NCBI RefSeq assembly: GCF_000317515.1
Contig: NC_019738.1
Span: 4,924,001-4,988,000, forward strand
Source of the DNA: Allocoleopsis franciscana PCC 7113
GTDB lineage: Bacteria; Cyanobacteriota; Cyanobacteriia; Cyanobacteriales; Coleofasciculaceae
DNA length: 64,000 nucleotides
Direction of reading: 5' to 3'
The position numbers and the translations under genes were made by a program. The notes under the pieces were generated by a model. It saw only the letters and a list, made by a program, of their open reading frames with translations. It was not told the origin of the DNA and did no database searches. Shown piece by piece: positions 26,218-34,953 of the stretch (positions within the stretch are counted from its first letter, which is position 1; every line of letters starts with the position of its first letter).

Positions 26218-26670
26218 TTAATGACTCCTAGTTCAACTACTTGTTACTACTTTTTTAAAAGCTTTTTATTTTGTCTTTATTTTTACACAGGTGACTTGTA
26301 AGGCTTGAGAGGAACAAATGATAGTGATGCCAAGAAGCTTGAAAGGTAGGGGCATCAGTTTTTTCGTTTTTAACTATCAATTTTTCAGATTTTGCTCATA
26401 GACTCTTGCCTAGGCTTGGAGGTTTGGCACCCTTGTGTATTAAAGGCAGTTTGTTAAACTGTTACTCTTTGTATAGTAGCTGAGTAAAAATACTTATGAC
26501 AACCAACTTGTCTTAACCGATCATCAGTGGTGATGACGAAGTCCTCTTGTCACCCCTGTGGAGAAGACTGGATATAACCAGGGTCTAGGTTTGGTTGATC
26601 GCCTCGAATTTTCAACAGCTTTGACCATTCTTCGACGTTTTAAGATTGCCTGCACCCCTATCGATTAACC
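26218..26670. other. Divergent intergenic region between flv3 and the CBS gene
   Basis: This 450-base region should hold the promoters of flv3 (leftward) and the CBS gene (rightward). The flv3-proximal part is AT-rich with an AAAAGCTTTT palindrome near 26257. I see no RNA gene or other coding frame. Confidence 0.35.
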
Positions 26671-27690
26671 ATGCAACCTAACGATCCACTGATTTATTCC
26701 CCCGCCTTAGAGGAAGCCATTGATCGTAACCCCCTGATTGTGACACCAGACACCTTACTATTAGACGTGATCGCATTAATGAGTCAGGCACGAGGGAGTC
26801 GTTGTTCGCTGACTGAGGCGAATACTCCCTTAGAGTCAATCCCTAGCTATGAGGGGCACTCTAGCAGTGTTTTAGTCATGGAGGACAACCAGTTACTAGG
26901 AATCTTTACAGAACGGGATATCGTGTGGCTCACCGCTGATGGCATACCCTTCGAGGGCATAAAAATTTCTGAAGTAATGACTCAGCCAGTGCTAACCATG
27001 CCTGAATCGAATTTTCAGGATGTCTTTGCTGCCATATTCCTATTTCGTCGGAATCAGGTTCGCCATCTGGTGATTGTGGACGATCAAAATCAACTGATGG
27101 GAATTGTCTCACAAGAAAGCATTCGTCGTATGCTTCGACCCGCCAACCTGCTGAAGTTGCGGCGTGTGTCAGAAGTGATGACAACTCAGATGATTCATGC
27201 CCCGGCAACGACTTCCGTATTAAATTTAGCCCGACTCATGGCAGAGCAACGAGTCAGTTGTGTTGTGATTACACAAGAAAATGGCTATGGAGGGTTTTTT
27301 CCGCTAGGGATTGTGACAGAGCGAGATATTGTGCAATTTCAAGCTCTCAGGCTGAATTTAGCCCAGACGTTAGCTCAAACCGTGATGAGTACACCGCTAT
27401 TTTTGCTCCACCCCCAAGATACGTTATGGAAAGCTCATCAGGAGATGCAACGACGGCGTGTTAGACGATTGGTGGTGTCGTGGGATTTGGGAAGAGGGTG
27501 GGGAATCATTACTCAAAGCAACCTGATGCGAGTGTTCGATCCGGTGGAAATGTATGGTGTAATCGAAATATTGCAACGAACCATCGAGCAGTTAGAAGCG
27601 GAAAAAGCTGAACTCTTGCAAAGTCACAAAGCTGAATTAGAGCAACACCTGCCCTACCTTCCAGCTCAATTGAACCAACAGGCTGATTGA
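26671..27690 (+). CDS. Protein with four CBS domains and a C-terminal coiled coil
   Basis: Two Bateman modules are visible: CBS motifs around LLGIFTERDIVWLTADG, LMGIVSQESIRRML, LGIVTERDIVQFQAL and WGIITQSNLMRVFDP. CBS pairs bind adenosine nucleotides and sense energy state. A 45-residue Glu/Lys/Leu-rich helix (IEILQRTIEQLEAEKAELLQ and on) ends the protein at 339 residues. In cyanobacteria the same array often begins large PAS-histidine kinases; here it is free-standing, so it may act by binding a partner. It is followed after 7 bases by coaX, implying an operon. Confidence 0.88.
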   Translation: MQPNDPLIYSPALEEAIDRNPLIVTPDTLLLDVIALMSQARGSRCSLTEANTPLESIPSYEGHSSSVLVMEDNQLLGIFTERDIVWLTADGIPFEGIKISEVMTQPVLTMPESNFQDVFAAIFLFRRNQVRHLVIVDDQNQLMGIVSQESIRRMLRPANLLKLRRVSEVMTTQMIHAPATTSVLNLARLMAEQRVSCVVITQENGYGGFFPLGIVTERDIVQFQALRLNLAQTLAQTVMSTPLFLLHPQDTLWKAHQEMQRRRVRRLVVSWDLGRGWGIITQSNLMRVFDPVEMYGVIEILQRTIEQLEAEKAELLQSHKAELEQHLPYLPAQLNQQAD

Positions 27691-27697
27691 TATCCCC

Positions 27698-28498
27698 GTG
27701 AACGAAAGCTGGCTGGCGTTAATGATTGGAAATTCCCGCTTACACTGGGCTTGGTTTATCGGTAACACCCTTCAGGAAGCCTGGGATACAAAGCATTTAC
27801 CAGCGTCAGCTATTCAGCAGCTCATTCAGTATGGGGTGTCCGGCATTTTGCCAGATGCAATCCTTCCACCTCAAGTGGTTTCTGGGCAATTATCGGACAC
27901 AATCAACGTGTTACCTCTCTATCTCGCTTCGGTGGTTCCCAGCCAGACAACGCTTTGGCAAACCTACCCATCGGTAAACGTGATTACCCTAGCCCAAGTC
28001 CCCCTTTTGGGACTTTATCTTACCTTGGGAATTGACCGTGCCCTGGCGTTATTGGGTGCAGGTGAGACGTTGGGTTATCCGGTGCTAGTGATTGATGCAG
28101 GTACGGCACTGACATTGACGGGTGCGGATGCTGACTGTCAGTTGATCGGGGGAGCCATTTTACCGGGGCTGGGGTTACAGTTAAAGTCTCTAACACGAGA
28201 CACCGCCGCCCTACCTGCCACCCAACTCCCCACCCAGCTACCGCCCCGTTGGGCAATGCAGACAGCGTCAGCGATTGAGAGTGGTGTGATTTACACGGTA
28301 TTGGCGGGAATACGAGAGTTTATAGAAGACTGGCAATCTCGGTTCCCTACGAGTCAAATCGTTCTTACGGGCGGCGACTCACCTGTACTGCTGAGCTATC
28401 TTCAATCCCTGTATCCTGAAATGGCACGTCATGTCATCTGTAACCCCCACTTGATTTTTGGGGGAATCCAGTCAGTGAGGTTGAAAATGGCAAGTTAG
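27698..28498 (+). CDS. coaX: Type III pantothenate kinase
   Basis: CoaX phosphorylates pantothenate as the first step to coenzyme A. It is an ASKHA-fold enzyme insensitive to CoA feedback. The phosphate-binding start is MIGNSRLHWAWF (family DxGNT; here IGNS), and the core VIDAGTALTLT plus GGAILPGL and LTGGD are clear. Start GTG 27698 lies 7 bases after the CBS gene stop, in the same transcription unit. The first conserved Asp of the P-loop is replaced (LMIGNS), a feature I recall in other cyanobacterial CoaX proteins but cannot check here. Confidence 0.85.
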   Translation: MNESWLALMIGNSRLHWAWFIGNTLQEAWDTKHLPASAIQQLIQYGVSGILPDAILPPQVVSGQLSDTINVLPLYLASVVPSQTTLWQTYPSVNVITLAQVPLLGLYLTLGIDRALALLGAGETLGYPVLVIDAGTALTLTGADADCQLIGGAILPGLGLQLKSLTRDTAALPATQLPTQLPPRWAMQTASAIESGVIYTVLAGIREFIEDWQSRFPTSQIVLTGGDSPVLLSYLQSLYPEMARHVICNPHLIFGGIQSVRLKMAS

Positions 28499-28511
28499 GA
28501 AGTTAGCCGAT

Positions 28512-29351
28512 TCAGCCTTCAACTTCAACCTTCAATCCTTCAACCCGATTGACAAAATCATGAATATGCCCAGCTAATAAACCCGGTAAGGCTTCGGGTA
28601 AGTTATTCTCCCCTGATTCAACCATTTGGAAGTGGGCTTTGGGAATTTGGGTGGCATAGACTTGAGATTGGGCGATCGCATCCGGAGCATCTTGTGCCCC
28701 CTGCAAAATCACCGTCGGCACATTAAGCCATTCGAGTTGTTCTTGCAATAATTCCGCTTGAATTTCTGCTCTCCGTCGTTGGAATAAAAGCTTGCAGGCG
28801 GTGGGTGAACTGAGGATTTGTTTGCGCCATTTTAGCGTTCGCTCAATGGATTGGTGACGCCCGAACAACCCTGCTAGGGGATGGAGGCAGCGCAGAATGA
28901 GATAGGCGATGGGGGGACGCCCAATCAACCACTTTGTCCATCCTCCACTCTGGCGCTTTCTGGGTGTCTGAACGCCTTCGGGTGCGATTAACATGAGACC
29001 GTTAACATTTTCCCGATGTTTCAACGCATAACTCGCTGCAATCCAGCCGCCCAAAGAGTGACCGACTAAATACACCTCTGGTAAATGTAATGCCTCTAGA
29101 TATTGAAACAAACACTCAACTTCTAATTGGATCGAGTAGTGGAGTTTAGCTCGTTCAGATTCGCCAAACCCTAACAAGTCAAGGGCAAAGCAATGGTAAT
29201 GCTCACTTAACTGATCGATCACAGGTAGCCACTGACTGCCATCGTGCCAAGAGCCATGGAGAAATACGAGAATCGGCCCTCGACCGACTTCACGCCAGAA
29301 AACTTGCCCTAAGGGTAGCCTAATTCGAGAATTGCGTAAGGGTAGATTCAT
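28512..29351 (-). CDS. Alpha/beta hydrolase
   Basis: This 279-residue protein has the hydrolase fold: oxyanion region VFLHGSWHDGSQW, nucleophile elbow VGHSLGGWIAASYAL, a basic cap segment with several Arg/Lys, and a late Asp near LQGAQDAPDAI. The usual His near the C-terminus falls in the HIHDFV segment. No substrate can be named. Heptameric CTTCAAC-type repeats lie just after the stop (about 28518-28547) and shape the last codons. Confidence 0.85.
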   Translation of the reverse strand: MNLPLRNSRIRLPLGQVFWREVGRGPILVFLHGSWHDGSQWLPVIDQLSEHYHCFALDLLGFGESERAKLHYSIQLEVECLFQYLEALHLPEVYLVGHSLGGWIAASYALKHRENVNGLMLIAPEGVQTPRKRQSGGWTKWLIGRPPIAYLILRCLHPLAGLFGRHQSIERTLKWRKQILSSPTACKLLFQRRRAEIQAELLQEQLEWLNVPTVILQGAQDAPDAIAQSQVYATQIPKAHFQMVESGENNLPEALPGLLAGHIHDFVNRVEGLKVEVEG

Positions 29352-29488
29352 CCTGAGCTTAGGGTCTTATTTCAGAATTGGACAGGTCAAGAGAGGGGAT
29401 GGAGGATGGAGAGAAGGAGACACAGGAACACAAAGACACCAAGACGCTCTTAATTTTCCAGCCAGTCTGTTCCGGTTGCCATCGGTGC

Positions 29489-29944
29489 TTAAGCGAAGGT
29501 TGTCTTGCCATCGAAGTAGTCCTGCATCTGTTGGTCATGGTCATGGCTAAGCTCACCTAGGGGGATAGCTGAGCGGTCAAACGCTTTGACATCACTGATT
29601 TCTAAGGTATCCTGGACTTGCATTGTTCCTTGAACATCGGCTTCTACTACAACACAGATGGAATGAATCCTGGGATCGCGATCAGGCGCAGAGTAAATCC
29701 CAACCAATCGACGAACCTTGAGCAACTCTAAGCCGGTCTCTTCTTTTAACTCACGCGTTACGGTGGTTAGTAAATCTTGACCCCAGTTCACCATTCCTCC
29801 TGGTAGTCCCCATTTACCATTGTCACGACGCTGGATCAGCACAATTTGCCCATTCGGCAAAATCGGGATGATACTCGTACCCGTGACAGGATGGCGGAAT
29901 ATAATTCCCAATACCGTTTGCACAAATTGCCATGTTCGACGCAT
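29489..29944 (-). CDS. Nudix hydrolase
   Basis: This 151-residue protein has a Nudix box G-x5-Q-x7-RELKEETGL within GGMVNWGQDLLTTVTREL. The catalytic REUxEExGU core is intact; the usual Glu six residues after the first Gly is Gln here. Such enzymes hydrolyse nucleoside diphosphates linked to another moiety. The substrate is unknown. It lies 137 bases upstream of the hydrolase gene on the same strand. Confidence 0.88.
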   Translation of the reverse strand: MRRTWQFVQTVLGIIFRHPVTGTSIIPILPNGQIVLIQRRDNGKWGLPGGMVNWGQDLLTTVTRELKEETGLELLKVRRLVGIYSAPDRDPRIHSICVVVEADVQGTMQVQDTLEISDVKAFDRSAIPLGELSHDHDQQMQDYFDGKTTFA

Positions 29945-30372
29945 TACAAAAAAAGGCTATTTTTGCCTCGTGAATAGGTTGCTTACAGACTGTTATCATA
30001 GTCTCTACAGATACCCCTTCGGTAACCCCAGCGCCGGAAAAATCACTTTTTTGATGCCACTGATAATCTCCATTGACCCAAAAATCGGTCGGGTGTGTAG
30101 ATTGGCTTTTGTTAAAATAGCTGAAGTGTCTCAGCAAAACTCGGCGGTTTCTTTCACTTGGTGCTTCAGAAAGGATGATACTCCAGGATCGGGTCAATCC
30201 AGCTAAACTTCAGACTCCTAGTTGGTTATAGTACCTGGCTCTTGTTTAGCATTTTTATGCTGTCAGTTTTCAGACTGCCACCTTCTGATGAGCAACACTG
30301 ATAAGATAGACAAGCCAAGCTGAATCTTTCGCAAGAGTTTGCGAGGCATATTTTTTTATCAATGAGGTAAAC
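29945..30372. other. Intergenic region, nothing recognised
   Basis: Open frames on both strands (about 120 codons) cross this region but resemble no protein and lack good starts. It probably holds divergent promoters for the Nudix gene and the small basic protein. Confidence 0.3.
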
Positions 30373-30561
30373 ATGGCAAAGCGCCGTAACCAAAAGAAAG
30401 AAAAGGCGCAACGGAATCAAGCCTACGCCCGTAAGTTTCGTAAACGTAAAAATACGGGTCGTTTCTCTAAAAATCGGCGGTATAACAGACCTCCGGCTGA
30501 AGAGGAGCAGGATGAAAACAGTGAACTCGGAGACGGCGTTCAAAAAACTCAAATGCGCTAA
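30373..30561 (+). CDS. Small highly basic protein, 62 aa
   Basis: The first half is dominated by Lys and Arg (MAKRRNQKKEKAQRNQAYAR, then KFRKRKNTGRFSKNRR) and the second half is acidic (PPAEEEQDENSEL). This layout suggests an RNA- or ribosome-associated protein. I recall similar short proteins in cyanobacteria without a named function. GAGG precedes the ATG by 6 bases. It converges with argH across two hairpins. Confidence 0.65.
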   Translation: MAKRRNQKKEKAQRNQAYARKFRKRKNTGRFSKNRRYNRPPAEEEQDENSELGDGVQKTQMR

Positions 30562-30639
30562 CGAAGGCTGATAAGGATACTCTCCTCCTGAGCCGTTGCC
30601 TGGTGGGCACATTTAAGCGGCTTTGAGGAAGGCTGAGTT

Positions 30640-30673
30640 GGGCATCATCATAGTACCGATACTATGGATGCCC
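30640..30673. repeat. Long hairpin between small basic gene and argH
   Basis: GGGCATC (30640-30646), AT bulge, CATAGTA, loop CCGA (30656-30659), TACTATG, GATGCCC (30667-30673). This makes a 14-bp stem with one 2-base bulge. No T-run follows. It lies between convergent genes and may end transcription or be a mobile palindrome. Confidence 0.55.
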
Positions 30674-30688
30674 ACCTTCTACCTTAAG

Positions 30689-30724
30689 ACTCGCCCCCCA
30701 AACAAAAATGGAAAGAGGGCGAGT
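30689..30724. terminator. Hairpin ACTCGCCC/GGGCGAGT downstream of argH
   Basis: ACTCGCCC (30689-30696) pairs with GGGCGAGT (30717-30724) across a 20-base A-rich loop. It sits 41 bases after the argH stop on the minus strand and could serve as a weak bidirectional terminator. Confidence 0.45.
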
Positions 30725-30764
30725 TCAATATTTGATAGAATTTCCTGCGATTGCTATAGCGCCT

Positions 30765-32162
30765 TTAGGATGACGAGCCTGAGACAAGGCGATCGCGTGC
30801 CTCTTGTAGAGCTTGACGTACCTGCTCAAAACCCGTACCGCCATAGCTGTTACGTGCCGCAACCACCTGAGTGGGTGCGATCGCTTGATAAATATCACCC
30901 TCAAAGGCTGGGTGCAGTGCCTGCCATTCCTCCAGGCTTAAATCCTTGAGCAATTTATCACTCTGGAGGCAAGTCCTCACCACCTTACCCACTAAGTTGT
31001 AAGCTTCCCGAAAAGGAATACCTTTGGAGGCTAAATAATCGGCAACATCGGTGGCGTTAGAGAAGTCTTCATCCACAGCTTCTGCTAACCGTTCGCTCTT
31101 GAATTCCATGCCCTCCCGCAACAGAATGGTCATGGCTTCGAGACATCCTGTCACGGTTTTAACCGTGTCAAACAGCGCTTCTTTGTCCTCTTGCAAGTCT
31201 TTGTTGTAAGCCAGAGGTAACCCTTTCATCAACACCAACATGGCTTGGAGATGCCCGAAGACACGCCCTGTTTTCCCCCGTACCAGTTCCGGCACATCCG
31301 GGTTTTTCTTTTGGGGCATGATACTGGAGCCAGTGGAACAGGTGTCTTTGAGAGTCACAAAGCCAAATTCCTGAGACGCCCAAAGAATAATTTCCTCGGA
31401 TAATCGGCTCAGGTGTACCAGAATTAAGCTAGCAGCGCACAGGAATTCGATCGCAAAATCGCGATCGCTCACCCCATCCAAACTGTTACGATACACCCCC
31501 GCAAATTCCAAGAGCGAGGCGGTATAGTGGCGGTCGATGGGAAACGTTGTCCCCGCTAGCGCCCCACATCCCAAGGGAGAAGTATTCACTCGCTGCGCGA
31601 TCTCGCCCAGGCGCTCCCAGTCCCGCTGGAGCATTTCAAAGTAAGCTAGAAGGTGATGAGCTAAACTCAGCGGTTGGGCACGTTGTAGGTGCGTGTAGCC
31701 GGGAATTAGAGTTTCTACGTTGGCTTCGGCAATGTTGAGGAGGACGCTTTGGAACTCACGCAACTGGATACGAATTTGGCTAATTTGAGCGCGGAGGTAG
31801 AGTCGGGTATCGGTACCCACTTGGTCGTTGCGAGATCGCGCCGTGTGCAACTTTTTCCCCACATCTCCGGCAATCTCCGTCAGGCGTCGCTCCACCGCAA
31901 AGTGAACATCCTCGGCATCAATACCGGGATTAAAGTTGCCTTGGCGGTATTCTTGGCGAATTTGTTCTAAACCGGCGACGAGTTTCTCCCCCTCTTCTGG
32001 GGAAATAATGCCGGTATGAGCCAGCATTTTGGCATGAGCCACAGAACCCGTGAGGTCGTACTCAATCAATTCAATATCGAAGCCAATACTGGCATTGAAG
32101 CAAGCGATGGCTGGATGTAGCGCGGATTCAAACCGTTGGCTCCAGGTTGTTTGTTCAGTCAC
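30765..32162 (-). CDS. argH: Argininosuccinate lyase
   Basis: ArgH splits argininosuccinate into arginine and fumarate, the last step of arginine synthesis. The 465-residue protein has the superfamily signature [20 protein letters not shown], the conserved [13 protein letters not shown] and [16 protein letters not shown] segment ([18 protein letters not shown]). Length is normal. The start ATG 32162 lies next to a block of heptameric repeats. It is a single gene in the usual cyanobacterial manner, with arg genes scattered. Confidence 0.95.
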   Translation of the reverse strand: MTEQTTWSQRFESALHPAIACFNASIGFDIELIEYDLTGSVAHAKMLAHTGIISPEEGEKLVAGLEQIRQEYRQGNFNPGIDAEDVHFAVERRLTEIAGDVGKKLHTARSRNDQVGTDTRLYLRAQISQIRIQLREFQSVLLNIAEANVETLIPGYTHLQRAQPLSLAHHLLAYFEMLQRDWERLGEIAQRVNTSPLGCGALAGTTFPIDRHYTASLLEFAGVYRNSLDGVSDRDFAIEFLCAASLILVHLSRLSEEIILWASQEFGFVTLKDTCSTGSSIMPQKKNPDVPELVRGKTGRVFGHLQAMLVLMKGLPLAYNKDLQEDKEALFDTVKTVTGCLEAMTILLREGMEFKSERLAEAVDEDFSNATDVADYLASKGIPFREAYNLVGKVVRTCLQSDKLLKDLSLEEWQALHPAFEGDIYQAIAPTQVVAARNSYGGTGFEQVRQALQEARDRLVSGSSS

Positions 32163-32165
32163 AGT

Positions 32166-32235
32166 TGGAAAGTTTGAAGATTAAAGGTGTGGAAGTTAAA
32201 GGTTAAAGGTTTGAAGGTTAAAGGTTTTGAAGATA
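32166..32235. repeat. Short tandem repeats of the GTTAAAG/GTTTGAAG type
   Basis: Successive copies of TTAAAGG and TTTGAAG in 7-8 base steps lie immediately upstream of argH. They match the class of heptameric STRR repeats common in filamentous cyanobacteria. Confidence 0.6.
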
Positions 32236-32294
32236 ACCTATCAACAGTTTTCCTTGGTAACGGGCAACCTGCTAACCTTCAATCTGCAACCTTT

Positions 32295-32543
32295 TCAAAA
32301 GGTAGTGAAACTCTTAATGAAGTAACCCATGATCAGCCCGATCAGCAATGCCCAGGCTTGACCTGTTCTCACAAAATTATTCCAAGCACTGGCGACCTGA
32401 CCAAACAAATCAGTATTTGTTTTAAGTTGAGCTAACCCATGCCAATCAACCGAAAATAGATGGCTTGCTCCTTGCAGGGCATCAGACCCCAAACTGATGT
32501 GATTGAAAAAAGCGGGTACGGCTTGCATCCCTTCAATGAACAT
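32295..32543 (-). CDS. Small protein with one C-terminal membrane helix, 82 aa
   Basis: The N-terminal 55 residues are soluble (FFNHISLGSDALQGASHLF, WHGLAQLKTNTDLFGQVASA) and the C-terminus is one hydrophobic helix (AWALLIGLIMGYFIKSF) with a short basic end. AAAAGG lies upstream of ATG 32543, though at a long distance. I do not know the family; the composition and placement directly after the phosphatase gene (27 bases) argue it is real and cotranscribed. Confidence 0.6.
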   Translation of the reverse strand: MFIEGMQAVPAFFNHISLGSDALQGASHLFSVDWHGLAQLKTNTDLFGQVASAWNNFVRTGQAWALLIGLIMGYFIKSFTTF

Positions 32544-32570
32544 GACGATTATTGCCTTTTAAAAAATGGG

Positions 32571-34049
32571 TCACTCGGTAGATTTTACCTGCATCACGAC
32601 CAAGGTCATATCATCTCCGTGAGGGTTTGTTGAACCAATAAACTGTTGCACTTGCTCAAACAGGTAATCCAAAATGGCTTGAGAACCACTGCAATGCTCA
32701 CACGCCCACTGGAAAGCTTGTATCAGATTTTCCTCATCAAAGCGCTCGCCAGATTGATTTGCCGCATCAGTAAACCCGTCGGTGTAGTAAATGATTGTAT
32801 CTCCAGGGGCTAACTGCACTTGAGCATCTTCATACTGAGAATCGGCCTCTAGGCCAATCAGCATACCCTCGGTATCTAAGCGATGGATGGATTGGGTTGA
32901 TGCCTGCCACAAGAAGGGTGGATTATGGGCGGCATTACTATAAGTCAGAAGTTGCGTCTGAGGGTCGTACTCGGAATAGAACAGCGTGACAAACCGATGG
33001 GAGTTTTCCAAGTCAGCATACATTACCCGATTCAAGTGCTCTAAAATCCGCCCTGGGGAGTGACGATTTAGAACTTCTGCTCGGAGCATCCCTCGCGTCA
33101 TCGTCATAATCAAGCCAGCGGGGACGCCTTTCCCCATGACATCGCCAATCACAACACTCCAAGGCAAAGAGGCTCGTTTGCAGTCTGTTACTTCTTGATC
33201 ATCGGGCTTTTTAGAACGGAATTGGTCGTAGTTGGCGGGAATAAAATCGTAGTAGTCGCCACCGACTCGGCTAGCGGTTTTACACATCGCCGCCAATTCC
33301 ACCCCCTCAATCTCAGGACATTGGCGCGGTAGAAGGCGCAGTTGAATTTCCGCACCAATTTCTAACTCTCGATCCAACCGCTCTTTCTTACGCAGTTCGA
33401 CGGTAAGTTCATCATTAGCGATGGCAACGGCGGTTTGGTCGGCGACCAATCGCACTAATTTCTGTCGCGTTGGAGTCCAGTTGTAATTAGAATCATGGCT
33501 AAACACATAAAGACGACCTCGCTCGCTATTGCGAATCAGAATTGGTGTCCCAAATAGCTGCACATCTGCTCCTAGGCTTTGGCTCACCTGATCATCGAGG
33601 GATGTCTGAAGTAGTTCTAAGGGTACGGGTGCATTCGAGTCAGTTCCCCCATCACTGTTCGTTGCTCTGACTTCACGGGTTGCCTTTTCAATCGCTTTAC
33701 GAATATTGTTACAAGCTTGGCTTTCTTGGCAATGTAGCTGCTCTAGCCTAACTTGACCGTTGGGCTTGAACAAAATTAAAGCACCACCATCGGCATCCGT
33801 TACCCGCGCCGCCATCAATGGAATCAACTCCAAAAATTGATTCAAATTGTTAAAGCTTCGTAGGGCAAACCCTAGTGAGCTCAACAAATCTTGAATCTTG
33901 TGTTGTTCCCGGTGTAAGCGTGCCACTAGTTCTTTCAGGGCAGAAACAGGTGTTCCTTCAGCAGTAGTTTTATGGCTATTGCTGTCAGTTGAGCTTGAGG
34001 GTTGGCGCGGAGCAGGCCGTGCTGTCATAGCATCAGGCGTAGGGAACAT
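32571..34049 (-). CDS. GAF-SpoIIE (PP2C-type) serine phosphatase, RsbU-like
   Basis: This 492-residue protein has a Ser/Thr-rich start, a GAF domain (about 60-220, FLELIPLMAARVTDADGGAL), a short helical linker (ELRKKERLDRELEIGAEIQL) and a SpoIIE phosphatase (about 240-490). Metal-binding motifs are VGGDYYDF, IGDVMGKGVPAG, YSNAAHNPPFLW, YYTDGFTDA and GDDMTLVV. Such proteins dephosphorylate anti-sigma antagonists or similar serine-phosphorylated regulators in response to a ligand at the GAF domain. No partner STAS or kinase gene is adjacent. Confidence 0.9.
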   Translation of the reverse strand: MFPTPDAMTARPAPRQPSSSTDSNSHKTTAEGTPVSALKELVARLHREQHKIQDLLSSLGFALRSFNNLNQFLELIPLMAARVTDADGGALILFKPNGQVRLEQLHCQESQACNNIRKAIEKATREVRATNSDGGTDSNAPVPLELLQTSLDDQVSQSLGADVQLFGTPILIRNSERGRLYVFSHDSNYNWTPTRQKLVRLVADQTAVAIANDELTVELRKKERLDRELEIGAEIQLRLLPRQCPEIEGVELAAMCKTASRVGGDYYDFIPANYDQFRSKKPDDQEVTDCKRASLPWSVVIGDVMGKGVPAGLIMTMTRGMLRAEVLNRHSPGRILEHLNRVMYADLENSHRFVTLFYSEYDPQTQLLTYSNAAHNPPFLWQASTQSIHRLDTEGMLIGLEADSQYEDAQVQLAPGDTIIYYTDGFTDAANQSGERFDEENLIQAFQWACEHCSGSQAILDYLFEQVQQFIGSTNPHGDDMTLVVMQVKSTE

Positions 34050-34953
34050 TTATTCAGTAGAGAAACAATTAATCTAATCTATTGCCAGGAATAGGAATCA
34101 GGTATCTTCTCAAGTGTTGTGAGGTCACTTCACTGTTAAGCCAGAGACTCCACAAGCTGCATTGGACTTTCCGGACATTCCCCCATAGAAATTTATTCAA
34201 TGAGAGAGCTATCGAAAAACTGTATGGAATCATACAGTACCACGGCTTGCCCTTGTGAGCTTTCCTGAAACCCATCCCAGCTATTGTATAAGGCATTTAC
34301 CTAACTTGAGTTGTAAATAATAGCGCCGATTAAGAGCCATGCCAATGTCCGGATGGGATATTTCCAGAATTGTTCGGTTTTCTTTACTAGATGCTGGTTT
34401 GAGTATTACAACTCTTCATGAAAAATTGTGTTACTGGAGACTTATCTTACCGAAGTTAGCCGTTTAACGAATCTCTGAGCGCTCCTCTTCTTTCTGATCA
34501 CAATTCTAGGTTGGCAACTTGGAGTAATTGATAGATCAGCTATAACCCACTGTGTGCATCCGTAGGGAGCCTTACTCCTTAAATTAGCTCTCAAGAATAC
34601 GTTGTTGTAATACAGGTTCAGGGTATAACAACTTTGGTCAAACTTGGTTTAGACATGCACAGAGCTAGTTCAGCGGATCTGTCTGCAAGTTAGGATTTTA
34701 TGAGGGGTAATTAACCGGACATGATAGGACGGAGTCAGGGCGGTTCTTCGTTGCGTGTACCACAAGTAAGGGGCACGACATGTCGTGCCCCTTCTTAGCT
34801 GAAGTATTCTACTCAATTGAGAATCGCGATCATGATCTGGCTGTAGTCCATATCCATCTAAGGATTGTAAAAAAGCAGGATAAGGACAGTCTTACGCCAT
34901 TGACAGCACGAGAGAATTTTCCGGGATGTCTTGCGGCGTAAGTCCTAAATTGC
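34050..34953. other. 900-base region without a gene
   Basis: No convincing coding frame or tRNA was found on either strand. It contains one 26-base palindrome (34768-34793), and CTTACGCC near 34892 pairs with GGCGTAAG near 34935 just beyond the mraY stop, a possible terminator. The rest could hold a non-coding RNA, but I see no known fold. Confidence 0.35.
34768..34793. repeat. 26-base perfect palindrome, copy 1 (GGCACGACATGTCGTGCC core)
   Basis: AAGGGGCACGACA is followed directly by its exact complement. The 18-base core recurs at 54712-54729. Presence at two distant intergenic sites marks it as a dispersed palindromic repeat. Confidence 0.75.

Noticed and set aside
29820..30206. Rightward frame of 128 codons containing GNPSAGKITF, reminiscent of a GTPase P-loop
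   Set aside because: The rest of the frame has no GTPase motif and it overlaps the Nudix gene start on the other strand; judged chance.
34069..34296. Leftward 75-codon frame after the phosphatase gene start
   Set aside because: No ribosome site, unlikely amino-acid order and no family resemblance.
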